A stretch of 42,500 nt of DNA from Brevibacillus brevis. GTDB lineage: Bacteria > Bacillota > Bacilli > Brevibacillales > Brevibacillaceae. A model generated the notes under the pieces. It was not told the origin of the DNA, did no database searches, and saw only the letters and a program-made list of their open reading frames with translations. Below, piece after piece: positions 33,796 to 42,500 of this stretch (position 1 is its first letter; the number at the start of each line of letters is the position of its first letter). The stretch covers positions 167,501 through 210,000 of the forward strand of contig NZ_CP134050.1 of assembly GCF_031583145.1 (NCBI RefSeq), in the 5' to 3' direction. The translations under genes were made by a program, and so were the position numbers.

Positions 33796-35439
33796 ATGGA
33801 TGTAAATCGTCGACAATTTTTGACTTATCTCGGAGCGGGAACAGCAGCTTTGGCTTCGATGGCGACAGGAATTCCGGCACTGGCAGCAGGAGCGACTCTC
33901 TCTGGAAAAACGGCCGACCACCTGTTTGGGTTGGAAGCGAAAAAACACAATTTCAACCCCAAATTCAAGCCGATTCATCCGACGACCAAAGACGATGTAG
34001 TGCTTCCGGATGGGTACAAATACGATGTAATCGCTTCTTATGGAGATAAAATCAATGCCGCTGGCGATACCTTCGGCTTCAACAACGACTTCACCTGTTT
34101 CCTGCCGATTGACGGCAAGGCGGATCACGGCCTTCTGTGGGTCAACCACGAGTACTTGGGTGAACTGGAGTACTACGTGACAGGATACGACTACCTGAAT
34201 GCGGATGCGAAAAACAATACGCGCACAGCCGAGCAAATCCGCAAGTACTTGTACGCTTTGGGCGGCTCCGTCATCGAGGTGAAAAAAGAAAAAGGGAAGT
34301 GGAAGCTCGTTTCCGATTCCAAATACGGACGCCGCGTCAGCGGACTCACCAAGCATGTACTGACGGGACCGGCTGCTTCGATCGCCAAAGAAGTGACAGG
34401 GACGTTTGCCAACTGCTCCGGCGGTGTGACACTGTGGAAAACCGTCCTCTCCTGCGAGGAAAACTTCCTCGACGTGGTGGGCGATTGCAAGCTGCCTGAC
34501 GAAAGGCACTACGGCTGGGTCATCGAGGTCGATCCGTTCGATCCGACATCCACACCGAAAAAGCATACCGCTCTGGGACGCTTCTCCCATGAAAACACGG
34601 CGATGGTGCTGGCTTCGACTGGCCAACTGGTCGTATACATGGGCGACGATGCCAAAGACCAGTACGTGTACAAATACGTGTCCAAGGCCAAGTTTGATCC
34701 GAAAGCGGGCAAAGCCAACTCGAAGCTGCTGGAGGAAGGCACTCTGTACGTAGCAAACTTCGGCAAAGGAAAATGGATCGCGCTGGATTACGCCACAAAC
34801 GAGGCTCTGCAAAAAGCGACGAACAGCGAAGGCAAGCCGGCCTTCACCTCGCAGGCAGACGTCCTGGTCAACTGCCGCGAAGCTTCCAAGGCCGTCGGGG
34901 CAACGCCGATGGACCGTCCGGAAGACCTGGAAGTGCATCCGATTGACGGCTCCGTCTTCATCTCGCTGACCAACAACGACAAGCACGGCAATTTTTACGG
35001 CCAAATCGTCCGTCTGTTTGAAAAGGACGACAACCACGCCGGCGGCGAATTCACCTTTGAGATTTTCGCGGCGGGCGGCCCGCAGAGCGGATTTGCGGCA
35101 CCGGACAACCTGGCGTTTGACAGCGCGGGCAACCTGTGGGTCGTGACCGACATTTCTTCTTCCTCCATGAACAGCGGCATTTACAAAACGTTCGGGAACA
35201 ACGGAGTATTCTTCATTCCGACTACCGGCAACAGCAAAGGTATGGCTGCTCAGTTCGCATCGGCACCGGTCGGCGCGGAGATGACCGGACCTTGGTTTAC
35301 TCCGGACGAAACGACCTTGTTCCTGTCCGTACAGCATCCGGGCGAAAACCTCAAAGGGTACGACCAGCCTACCAGCCACTGGCCAAAAGGCGGCAGCTCG
35401 GTTGCGCTGCCAAGCGTGATCGCCATCACAGGATTCTAA
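33796..35439 (+). CDS. phoX: PhoX-family alkaline phosphatase, Tat-exported
   Basis: The 547-residue protein begins with a twin-arginine signal (NRRQFLTYLG at residues 4-13, hydrophobic stretch to about 33, AxA-type end). The rest is a PhoX/DUF839 beta-propeller: 'FNNDFTCFLP', 'LLWVNHEY', 'NCSGGVTLWKTVLSCEEN', 'GRFSHENTAMV' and 'DRPEDLEVHP' are typical blocks. PhoX enzymes release phosphate from organic esters outside the cell and use iron and calcium. The start at 33796 is fixed by the AAAGGGAG site and the signal peptide. The frame is open further upstream, but that would include the promoter. It is followed by tatA and tatC, which would export it. Confidence 0.93.
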   Translation: MDVNRRQFLTYLGAGTAALASMATGIPALAAGATLSGKTADHLFGLEAKKHNFNPKFKPIHPTTKDDVVLPDGYKYDVIASYGDKINAAGDTFGFNNDFTCFLPIDGKADHGLLWVNHEYLGELEYYVTGYDYLNADAKNNTRTAEQIRKYLYALGGSVIEVKKEKGKWKLVSDSKYGRRVSGLTKHVLTGPAASIAKEVTGTFANCSGGVTLWKTVLSCEENFLDVVGDCKLPDERHYGWVIEVDPFDPTSTPKKHTALGRFSHENTAMVLASTGQLVVYMGDDAKDQYVYKYVSKAKFDPKAGKANSKLLEEGTLYVANFGKGKWIALDYATNEALQKATNSEGKPAFTSQADVLVNCREASKAVGATPMDRPEDLEVHPIDGSVFISLTNNDKHGNFYGQIVRLFEKDDNHAGGEFTFEIFAAGGPQSGFAAPDNLAFDSAGNLWVVTDISSSSMNSGIYKTFGNNGVFFIPTTGNSKGMAAQFASAPVGAEMTGPWFTPDETTLFLSVQHPGENLKGYDQPTSHWPKGGSSVALPSVIAITGF

Positions 35440-35459
35440 GAGAAGGAGTGTAGTCCCAG

Positions 35460-35702
35460 ATGCTATCCACCATCGGAATTCCTGGATTGATCTTGATCTT
35501 GATCATCGCTCTGGTGATTTTCGGCCCGAGCAAGCTGCCGGAAATCGGCCGCGCATTTGGTCGAACCTTGACCGAGTTCAAATCCGCCGCAAAAGATTTG
35601 ACGAAAGACGACGACGAGGCCAAGGACAGGGGAGCAAAAAATTCGACACCCGAGCTATCGGCTACAAGTGTCCAGCAAGACGCGCTGAAACGAGTCAACT
35701 GA
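35460..35702 (+). CDS. tatA: Twin-arginine translocase subunit TatA
   Basis: The 80-residue protein has an N-terminal membrane helix (about 5-21), the hinge '[14 protein letters not shown]' and an amphipathic helix with a charged tail, all standard for TatA. It forms the size-adjustable export pore with TatC. ATG at 35460 follows AGAAGGAGTG, 20 bases after phoX, so it should share the phosphate-type promoter. The phoX-tatA-tatC layout parallels phoD-tatAd-tatCd of B. subtilis. Confidence 0.96.
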   Translation: MLSTIGIPGLILILIIALVIFGPSKLPEIGRAFGRTLTEFKSAAKDLTKDDDEAKDRGAKNSTPELSATSVQQDALKRVN

Positions 35703-35716
35703 ACCGGTTGCAGGAG

Positions 35717-35748
35717 AAGGCGGTGCGCACCAGTCGCATTGCCTTTTT
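35717..35748 (+). terminator. Attenuator-like hairpin between tatA and tatC
   Basis: AAGGCGGTGCG (35717-35727) pairs along its full 11 bases (two G-U pairs) with CGCATTGCCTT (35735-35745), loop of seven, then TTTCCTTT. The T-tract is short, so termination is probably partial. That would give more TatA than TatC from one transcript. Confidence 0.65.
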
Positions 35749-35787
35749 CCTTTGGGAGCACAGCTTCGCGCATGAGGAGGATGTTGC

Positions 35788-36510
35788 ATGAGTAGAGAGA
35801 TGCCGTTTCTCGAGCATTTGACTGATTTGCGCCGCCGGCTGCTGATCGTGGCGGCAACGCTCGTGCTGAGCGTGATCATCTGCTTTTTGTTTGTCGATCA
35901 CATCTACCAGCTGTTGGCGAGTCGCTCCGGGGAAAAGCTGGCGATTCTCGGGCCGGGAGATATTTTGTCGATCTACGTCAAGCTGTCCGCGATAGGGGGC
36001 ATTGCCCTCACCATTCCGGTGGCCGCTTACCAGGCATGGCGCTTCGTCGTTCCTGCGTTGGAGGAGCGGGAGCGAAAAGTAGCGCTCATGTACATTCCCG
36101 CCCTGTTCCTGCTCTTTTTGGCAGGTCTCTCCTTCGCCTATTTCGTGCTGTTCCCGATGATGTACCACTTCGTGCTGGGATTGTCCAACGGGAACTTTGA
36201 ACTGGTCATTACCGCAAACGATTATTTTACGTTCATGCTCAACCTGTGCCTGCCGTTCGGGTTGCTGTTTGAACTGCCGGTCGTCGTTTTGTTTCTGAGC
36301 CATCTGGGAATCCTGAATCCGCACCGACTGGCCAAGATGCGAAAGCCGGCTTACCTGGTCCTGTCCGTAATCTCGATCACCATTACGCCGCCCGACTTTT
36401 TGTCGGACATCATGGTGATTGTTCCCTTGATCGTTCTGTACGAAATATCCATCAGCATTTCGCGCTTCATACACCGCAAACGCACTCGGGAAACTGCGCT
36501 TTCCGCATAA
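35788..36510 (+). CDS. tatC: Twin-arginine translocase subunit TatC
   Basis: This 240-residue protein with six predicted membrane helices is the Tat signal-peptide receptor. The cytoplasmic N-terminus has 'FLEHLTDLRRRL', the conserved TatC entry motif, and the central glutamate lies in 'LLFELPVVVLFLSHLG'. ATG at 35788 follows ATGAGGAGGATG. A partial terminator lies between it and tatA. The substrate is most simply the upstream PhoX. Confidence 0.96.
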   Translation: MSREMPFLEHLTDLRRRLLIVAATLVLSVIICFLFVDHIYQLLASRSGEKLAILGPGDILSIYVKLSAIGGIALTIPVAAYQAWRFVVPALEERERKVALMYIPALFLLFLAGLSFAYFVLFPMMYHFVLGLSNGNFELVITANDYFTFMLNLCLPFGLLFELPVVVLFLSHLGILNPHRLAKMRKPAYLVLSVISITITPPDFLSDIMVIVPLIVLYEISISISRFIHRKRTRETALSA

Positions 36511-36554
36511 GTATGGTATGATGCTCTCGACAATGTTTTCGGGAGAGAGCGAGC

Positions 36555-37394
36555 ATGCGGGTGTATGTAAATGGTACCGTCTACTCGGCGGAGGAAGCGG
36601 CGATTTCCGTGCTGGACCACGGTTTTTTGTACGGGATCGGCTTGTTTGAAACGATGCGTGTGTACGACCGTCGCCTGTTTCTATGGGATGCCCACTACGC
36701 CCGGCTCTGTACCGGGCTTTTGGCGTTGCGGATTTCCCCGGTCTGGACGTCCGAAGAGCTGGCCGATGCGGTGATGCAAACCGTGGAGGCCAACGGACTT
36801 AGGGATGCGTATGTGCGGCTGAGTGTAACGGCTGGAGAAGAAGGCGTAGGGCTCGTCGCAAACGGCTATGAACGCCCTTCGCTCATCGTGTTTGCCAAGC
36901 CCGTGGCGCCTTTGGCTGATCCGCCCCGGCCGAAACGGCTGCAGACCTTGGAGTTGGCCCGGCAGACGGCGGAGGGGCATCAGCGTTTCAAGTCCCACAA
37001 CTTTTTGAACAACGCGCTGGCAAAGCAAGAGGTAGGGGATCGCCCCGATGTGGAAGGCCTGTTTTTGACGCATGACGGATACGTGGCGGAAGGGATCGTC
37101 AGCAATGTGTTTTGGGTCAAGGATGGCCGATTGTATACTCCTTCGCTGGATACAGGCATCCTGGGCGGCGTCACGAGACAGCATGTACTGGAGCTGGCAG
37201 GTCGGATCGGGTTGCCGTCAGAAGAAGGCAAGTTTCGACTTGGAGCGTTGAAAGAGGCGGACGAAGTGTTTGTGACCAACTCCGTGCAGGAGATCGTTCC
37301 CGTCGCGGAGATAGACTCTCTTCCAGTCTCTTTGGCCTACGGCGAGCACACGCGGCAACTGCACCGCGCCTACCGTGAGTCTGTATGGCGATAG
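36555..37394 (+). CDS. pabC: 4-amino-4-deoxychorismate lyase (class IV aminotransferase fold)
   Basis: The 279-residue PLP enzyme splits aminodeoxychorismate into p-aminobenzoate and pyruvate. 'LDHGFLYGIGLFETMRVY' (20-37), the PLP lysine K146 in 'RFKSHNFLNNA', and 'GYVAEGIVSNVF' are the family hallmarks. A branched-chain or D-amino acid aminotransferase is the main alternative, but the folate context favours PabC. ATG at 36555 follows GGGAGAGAGCG. In B. subtilis pabC follows pabA directly; here the phoX-tat module stands between. A TATGAT at 36517-36522 may be part of its promoter. Confidence 0.92.
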   Translation: MRVYVNGTVYSAEEAAISVLDHGFLYGIGLFETMRVYDRRLFLWDAHYARLCTGLLALRISPVWTSEELADAVMQTVEANGLRDAYVRLSVTAGEEGVGLVANGYERPSLIVFAKPVAPLADPPRPKRLQTLELARQTAEGHQRFKSHNFLNNALAKQEVGDRPDVEGLFLTHDGYVAEGIVSNVFWVKDGRLYTPSLDTGILGGVTRQHVLELAGRIGLPSEEGKFRLGALKEADEVFVTNSVQEIVPVAEIDSLPVSLAYGEHTRQLHRAYRESVWR

Positions 37395-37454
37395 GTGGGC
37401 AAATTATGGTATGCTACTAATCAACATGCTACGACGGATAAGGGAGCAAAGCTC

Positions 37455-38651
37455 ATGAAGTACAATCCATTTCTGATTCATGCGGCAACTCGCGACGAGC
37501 TGGCGGCAGAGCTGTCCAGGCGCGGGGTCTTTCCTGCGCAAATCGAGCGTTTGGCCAGGACGGACGGTTATTTGCGGATTCATGTGGAGAATTTGACCGG
37601 CCAACAGGCACAGCTGCTGCACCAGAACATGCTGGCCGTCGGAGGGGAAGCAGTCGTTTCCGATCAGCCGGGAAAAGCGGACAGGGCCGTAGTTCTCCTT
37701 TTGGCGACCCGATCCCAGCTGGAAGCGATGCTGGGCGGTTTGACAGAGACAGACAATGTCCTGGAGGAGGTAGCTGTGGAAGTTCGGGAGGTACTGGCAG
37801 CCCGCGAGCAATCGAGCCTTCGGCGGGAGCTGGTCTGCGGCAAGCACGTCCTGCCTTTGGGAGAACGCACTCTCGTAATGGGCATTTTAAACGTCACCCC
37901 GGACTCGTTCTCGGATGGCGGGAAGTTTGTCGATCTCGATCAGGCGCTGCGGCAGGCCCGTGCCATGGTCGAGGCGGGTGCGGATCTCATCGACATCGGA
38001 GGCGAATCGACGCGCCCGGGAGCGGTAGCGGTAGATGCAGCCGAAGAGCTGGAGAGGGTGCTGCCCGTCATTCGGGCTTTGTCGCAGGAGCTGCCGGTTC
38101 CGCTGTCTATCGATACGTACAAAGCGGAAGTGGCCGAACAGGCCGTGCTGGCCGGAGCCCATATTATCAATGATGTCTGGGGGGCCAAACGTGACCGGCG
38201 GATGGCGGAGGTTGCCGCTCGTCACCGTGTGCCGATTATTTTGATGCACAATCGGGAAGACACCGATTACCACGATTTTTTTGCCGATTACGTACGGGAT
38301 TTGCGCGAATCGGTTGACATTGCTCTCGCTGCAGGGGTAGCACCGGAGAACATTGTCCTTGATCCAGGCATCGGCTTTGTCAAATCGCTGGAGCAAAACC
38401 TGGAGACAATGCGCAGACTGGACGACCTGGTTGCCCTCGGGTATCCGGTATTGCTGGCGACCTCGCGAAAGCGCATGATCGGCCACGTGCTGGACCTTCC
38501 TGTAGAGGAGCGGGTGGAAGGGACGGCCGCGACGGTCGCCCTCGGAGTGGTCAAAGGCTGCCACATGGTCCGGGTACATGACGTGAAAGAGATGAAGCGG
38601 GTCGCCAAGATGATGGACGCCATGCTGAAAGGAGGGATCGCTGTTGGATAA
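37455..38651 (+). CDS. folP: Dihydropteroate synthase with an N-terminal extension
   Basis: The C-terminal 260 residues form the enzyme that joins p-aminobenzoate to the pterin: 'MGILNVTPDSFSDGG' (142-156), 'DIGGESTRPGA', 'HIINDVWGA', 'DPGIGFVKS', 'ATSRKRMIG' and 'VRVHDV' are complete. About 125 extra residues precede it, including a helical, ferredoxin-like looking segment; B. subtilis and E. coli enzymes (about 280 residues) lack it. The ATG at 37455 follows AAGGGAG at eight bases, so the extension is really translated. The TTG start of folB overlaps its end. Confidence 0.95.
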   Translation: MKYNPFLIHAATRDELAAELSRRGVFPAQIERLARTDGYLRIHVENLTGQQAQLLHQNMLAVGGEAVVSDQPGKADRAVVLLLATRSQLEAMLGGLTETDNVLEEVAVEVREVLAAREQSSLRRELVCGKHVLPLGERTLVMGILNVTPDSFSDGGKFVDLDQALRQARAMVEAGADLIDIGGESTRPGAVAVDAAEELERVLPVIRALSQELPVPLSIDTYKAEVAEQAVLAGAHIINDVWGAKRDRRMAEVAARHRVPIILMHNREDTDYHDFFADYVRDLRESVDIALAAGVAPENIVLDPGIGFVKSLEQNLETMRRLDDLVALGYPVLLATSRKRMIGHVLDLPVEERVEGTAATVALGVVKGCHMVRVHDVKEMKRVAKMMDAMLKGGIAVG

Positions 38652-39015
38652 GATATACTTCAACGGCATGTCGTTTTACGGCTACCACGGCGTATTTGGC
38701 GCGGAGGCGGAGCTGGGGCAGCGCTTTTATGTCGATCTCGCGCTGACACTGGATCTGTCCAAGGCCGGTTCGACCGATGACCTGCAAGATACGGTAAACT
38801 ACGCGGAAGTGTTCGCCTGCGTCCAGAAAATCGTGGAGGGCGAGCGCTACAACCTGGTGGAAAAGCTGACGGCACGGATTGCGGAGCAGCTTCTTGGGCA
38901 GTTTCCGTTTGCCGAGGTCCGGGTGAAAGTGACCAAGCCGAATCCCCCGATCAACGGACACTATGAGTCGGTTGCCATTGAAATGGTGCGCCGCAGAGAG
39001 GAACTTCACTCATGA
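38644..39015 (+). CDS. folB: Dihydroneopterin aldolase
   Basis: The 123-residue enzyme converts dihydroneopterin to hydroxymethyl-dihydropterin in folate synthesis. 'GMSFYGYHGVFGAEAELGQRF' in pieces over 8-28 holds the active-site tyrosine and glutamate, and the lysine is in 'VTKPNPPINGH'. TTG at 38644 overlaps the folP stop by eight bases and follows AAAGGAGGG at good spacing. folK overlaps its stop (ATGA), indicating translational coupling through the folate genes. Confidence 0.96.
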   Translation: MDKIYFNGMSFYGYHGVFGAEAELGQRFYVDLALTLDLSKAGSTDDLQDTVNYAEVFACVQKIVEGERYNLVEKLTARIAEQLLGQFPFAEVRVKVTKPNPPINGHYESVAIEMVRRREELHS

Positions 39016-39542
39016 CAGTGTGTGCTTATCTGGCGCTCGGGTCCAACATCGGGAATCGGGAGGACACTTTGCGAAAGGCGATTCGGCGGCTGAACGAGCT
39101 GCCTGGCATCCGAGTGAAGCGGGTATCCTCGGTCTACGAAACGGATCCGGTCGGGTATGTCGATCAGGACGCGTTTCTCAACATGGCCGTCGCTGTCGAG
39201 ACGGAGCTTTCACCGGAGCAATTGCTGGAGACCGCCTTGGCGGTGGAACGGGAGCTGGGGCGGGTGCGGACTATCCGCTGGGGCCCGCGCACAATTGATA
39301 TTGATTTGCTTCTGTACGGTTCATACACGGTTCAGAAAGAACATCTTATGATTCCGCATCCAGCCATGGCAGAGCGCGCTTTTGTGCTGGTCCCTCTTCG
39401 CGACGTTTGGGAGGGGGGAGCTCTGCCCGTGTACAACCAGACCATTGATCATTTTCTTTCGCATTTGGCAGAGGATCACAAGGGGGTACGTAAGTGGGGA
39501 ACAATCAATTGGGAAATCGAATCAGGTCCTTCCGGAAGCTGA
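39012..39542 (+). CDS. folK: 2-amino-4-hydroxy-6-hydroxymethyl-dihydropteridine pyrophosphokinase
   Basis: This 176-residue kinase activates the pterin for FolP. It starts 'CAYLALGSNIGNRED' and has the catalytic core 'WGPRTIDIDLLLYG' and 'IPHPAMAERAFVLVPL'. ATG at 39012 overlaps the folB stop by four bases. The 3' end overlaps the start of the small regulator gene by 49 bases. Confidence 0.96.
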   Translation: MTVCAYLALGSNIGNREDTLRKAIRRLNELPGIRVKRVSSVYETDPVGYVDQDAFLNMAVAVETELSPEQLLETALAVERELGRVRTIRWGPRTIDIDLLLYGSYTVQKEHLMIPHPAMAERAFVLVPLRDVWEGGALPVYNQTIDHFLSHLAEDHKGVRKWGTINWEIESGPSGS

Positions 39543-39703
39543 AGGGGTATACGCAGCAGTCCCTCTCGGAAAAGCTGGGAGTGTCCTTGTCGTTTGTCGG
39601 ATCGCTGGAGCGGGGCACCAGAGTGCCTACGGAGCCTGTTTTGCGCAAGATCGCCAGCACTTTACAGGTCGACTACGACGAATTATGTGCTATAAATAAA
39701 TAA
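39494..39703 (+). CDS. Small Xre-family DNA-binding protein (YazB-like)
   Basis: The 69-residue protein is a single helix-turn-helix domain: 'RIRSFRKLKGYTQQSLSEKLGVSLSFVGSLERG' in overlapping pieces over 9-41, followed by 'PTEPVLRKIASTL'. It corresponds to yazB, which sits between folK and dusB in B. subtilis. The target is unknown; autoregulation of the folate genes is possible. The GTG start at 39494 is inside folK and follows GGGGG at seven bases. Confidence 0.88.
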   Translation: MGNNQLGNRIRSFRKLKGYTQQSLSEKLGVSLSFVGSLERGTRVPTEPVLRKIASTLQVDYDELCAINK

Positions 39704-39789
39704 TGACTTTTGGAAAGGTCAGTCCTCTCCAAGCGCCCGCCGGCGACGAATGGTCGCTTGCGTCACGGGAAAAAGGAGGTCGTAAATAG

Positions 39790-40818
39790 ATGAAGATCGG
39801 AAACATCGAATTGAAGAACAATGTCGTATTGGCGCCGATGGCAGGGGTGTGCAATCCCGCCTTCCGCCTGATTGCCAAGGAATTCGGCACGGGGCTGGTC
39901 TGCGCCGAAATGGTCAGCGATAAAGGAATCGTCCACGGCAACAAGAAGACGATCGAAATGCTGTACGTCGACGAACGCGAAAAGCCGCTCAGCCTGCAGA
40001 TTTTTGGCGGAGACAAGGAAACGCTGGTCGAGGCAGCGAAATATGTAGACCAGCATACCAATGCGGATATCATCGACATCAACATGGGCTGCCCCGTGCC
40101 GAAAATCACGAGCTGCGATGCGGGTGCCCGTCTGCTGCTGGACCCGAACAAGATCTACGAAGTCGTATCCGCTGTGGTGGATGCCGTAGACAAGCCGGTG
40201 ACAGTCAAGATGCGGCTGGGCTGGGATGAAGAGCACCTGTATGTGCTTGAAAATGCAAAAGCGGTTGAACGCGCAGGCGGCCAAGCGATCGCGGTCCACG
40301 GCCGCACCCGTGTGCAGATGTACAAAGGGCATGCCGACTGGAGCTGGATCAAGCGGGTCAAGGAAACCGTCTCGATCCCGGTCATCGGAAACGGCGACGT
40401 CGCGACTCCCGAGGATGCGCGCCGCATGCTGGATACGACCGGCTGCGACGGCGTCATGATCGGACGCGCTGCTCTGGGCAACCCGTGGATGCTGTACCGC
40501 ACCATCCAGTACCTGACATCGGGTGAACTCGCCCCGGAACCTTCCGTTCGGGAAAAGATGGAGATTTGCCTGCTGCACGCAGAGCGTTTGATTGCGTTGA
40601 AGGGCCCGCGTGTAGGCGTTCTTGAAATGCGGAAACATGCCGCCTGGTATTTGAAAGGATTGAAAGGCTCTACCCATACCAAAAATCTGATCAATAGCGT
40701 GGAGACGGAAGAAGAACTTCGTCGCATCCTGACCGAGTATGTCGATTGGGTGGAAAACGCTGGGGACGACGTGGAAGAGATGCCGGAATCCGCGCAATCG
40801 GAAGCGGTCAGCTACTGA
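39790..40818 (+). CDS. dusB: tRNA-dihydrouridine synthase (DusB family)
   Basis: The 342-residue FMN enzyme reduces uridines in the tRNA D-loop. '[13 protein letters not shown]' starts the barrel, the catalytic cysteine is C101 in 'NMGCPVPKI', and '[13 protein letters not shown]' and '[12 protein letters not shown]' bind FMN and phosphate. ATG at 39790 follows AAAAAGGAGG. It corresponds to B. subtilis yacF and is followed by greA and lysS. Confidence 0.95.
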   Translation: MKIGNIELKNNVVLAPMAGVCNPAFRLIAKEFGTGLVCAEMVSDKGIVHGNKKTIEMLYVDEREKPLSLQIFGGDKETLVEAAKYVDQHTNADIIDINMGCPVPKITSCDAGARLLLDPNKIYEVVSAVVDAVDKPVTVKMRLGWDEEHLYVLENAKAVERAGGQAIAVHGRTRVQMYKGHADWSWIKRVKETVSIPVIGNGDVATPEDARRMLDTTGCDGVMIGRAALGNPWMLYRTIQYLTSGELAPEPSVREKMEICLLHAERLIALKGPRVGVLEMRKHAAWYLKGLKGSTHTKNLINSVETEEELRRILTEYVDWVENAGDDVEEMPESAQSEAVSY

Positions 40819-40839
40819 TTGAATCGAGCATTCCAGACA

Positions 40840-40868
40840 TTGACAAGGGTTCCTTCATATCCTATAAT
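40840..40868 (+). promoter_or_regulatory. Consensus SigA promoter upstream of greA
   Basis: TTGACA (40840-40845) and TATAAT (40863-40868) with a 17-base spacer match the consensus perfectly. Transcription would start near 40875, giving a leader of about 160 bases before greA. A second TATAAT at 40973-40978 lacks a clear -35. Confidence 0.85.
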
Positions 40869-40888
40869 ACTCCGTAATATTGGGAGCC

Positions 40889-40914
40889 AAGCTGCCAGTT
40901 CACCCTGGCAGCTT
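40889..40914 (+). other. Hairpin at the 5' end of the greA leader
   Basis: AAGCTGCCAG (40889-40898) and CTGGCAGCTT (40905-40914) form a perfect 10-bp stem with a 6-nt loop, starting about 14 bases after the predicted transcription start. The following bases (TACCTA) are not a T-tract. It may be an attenuator, a stabilising 5' structure, or the body of a short leader RNA. Confidence 0.6.
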
Positions 40915-41033
40915 TACCTATGAATCCTCACATGCGGTTTTGATCGGCTGTATATTGTATAGAACAACTACATATAATCCTTTGTACTTTACCCAGTGCG
41001 ATGGAATCATTTTTTAAACGGGGGAATTGGATC

Positions 41034-41510
41034 ATGTCTGAAAAAGAAGTCATCCTTACACCAGAAGGTTTAGCAAAACTTGAACAAGAACTTGAAGATT
41101 TGAAAACGGTTAAACGCAAGGAAGTAGCTGCGCGGATTAAAGAGGCGATCAGCTATGGTGATATTAGCGAGAACTCGGAGTACGAAGAAGCAAAAAATGA
41201 ACAGGCGTTCATCGAAGGCCGTATTCTTACGCTGGAGAAAATGCTGCGCAACGCTCGCATCATTACCAACGAGGATGTCGATACCGGCGTTGTCAGTGTC
41301 GGCTCCCGCGTAAGGCTGAAAGACTTGGAGTTCGGCGACATCGTGGATTACACGATCGTAGGATCTGCCGAGTCCGATCCGATGAACAACAAAATCTCCA
41401 ACGAATCTCCAGTCGGCCAGGCGCTTTTGGGTAAAGCGAAAGGCGCGATCGTCGATGTAAACGTACCGGCTGGCGTCATCCAATACGAGATTCTCGATAT
41501 CAACCTGTAA
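41034..41510 (+). CDS. greA: Transcription elongation factor GreA
   Basis: The 158-residue factor rescues backtracked RNA polymerase by stimulating RNA cleavage. The coiled coil at residues 6-75 ends at the tip with the catalytic acidic residues in '[17 protein letters not shown]', and the C-terminal FKBP-like domain follows ('[15 protein letters not shown]', '[11 protein letters not shown]'). ATG at 41034 follows GGGGGA at eight bases; the frame is open upstream to 41001 without a better start. It lies between dusB and lysS, unlike in B. subtilis where it is elsewhere. Confidence 0.97.
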   Translation: MSEKEVILTPEGLAKLEQELEDLKTVKRKEVAARIKEAISYGDISENSEYEEAKNEQAFIEGRILTLEKMLRNARIITNEDVDTGVVSVGSRVRLKDLEFGDIVDYTIVGSAESDPMNNKISNESPVGQALLGKAKGAIVDVNVPAGVIQYEILDINL

Positions 41511-41520
41511 GTGTCAGCAC

Positions 41521-42500
<980 letters not shown>

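Noticed and set aside
33721..35379. Long open frame (552 codons) on the minus strand opposite phoX
   Set aside because: It is a shadow of the phoX codon pattern: no ribosome-binding site, no recognisable domain, while the plus strand encodes a full Tat-exported phosphatase.
40920..40943. Seven-codon frame in the greA leader (ATG to TGA), possible leader peptide
   Set aside because: No ribosome-binding site precedes it and its codons show no regulatory bias.

Overview
This 42.5 kb window looks like the chromosome of a Gram-positive spore-former of the Brevibacillus/Paenibacillus type (Bacillales). The clues are strong AGGAGG ribosome-binding sites, frequent GTG and TTG starts, SigA-type promoters, and the gene order hslO - parvulin-like - cysK - pabB - pabA ... 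pabC - folP - folB - folK - xre - dusB - (greA) - lysS, which follows the B. subtilis yacC-to-lysS block. Every convincing gene is on the plus strand, colinear with a 23S rRNA gene whose 3' end opens the window. That fits a leading-strand, origin-proximal location. Genus is inferred from gene content and style; no search was run.

Region 1 (1-1204) is the 3' part of a 23S rRNA gene, followed by an intrinsic terminator and no visible 5S gene. Region 2 (1273-9527) is a fairly complete Tad/Flp-type pilus locus: cpaB, cpaE, cpaF, tadB, tadC, a 58-residue Flp prepilin, a GxGD prepilin peptidase, a TadE-like pseudopilin and a TadG-like protein, then two genes of unknown function. Region 3 (9679-18529) is a second, strongly diverged Tad-like operon with the same core order. 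It has two CpaE/ParA-like proteins whose P-loops have lost their lysines, a second CpaB, CpaF, TadB and TadC, and a run of small single-membrane-segment proteins. It has no peptidase and no recognisable prepilin cleavage motif. This is the best candidate for an undescribed system.

Region 4 (18668-27253) starts with a DUF3870-type gene and continues with an oligopeptide ABC transporter (dppB, dppC, dppD, a binding lipoprotein, dppF) interleaved with an L-Ala-D/L-Glu epimerase (ykfB-like) and an NlpC/P60 endopeptidase (ykfC-like). Together they form a murein-peptide import and recycling pathway. Region 5 (27441-28427) is a free-standing SigA-like sigma factor gene.

Region 6 (28550-42500) is the conserved housekeeping block: redox chaperone Hsp33, a degenerate parvulin, cysteine synthase, the p-aminobenzoate and folate genes, a small regulator, tRNA dihydrouridine synthase, GreA and the start of lysyl-tRNA synthetase. 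The pab/fol run is interrupted after pabA by a terminator and a phoX-tatA-tatC module. A ladder of six TT(A/T)ACA-like repeats spaced about 11 bp apart precedes phoX, as expected of a PhoP-controlled phosphate-starvation promoter; it parallels the phoD-tatAd-tatCd arrangement of B. subtilis.
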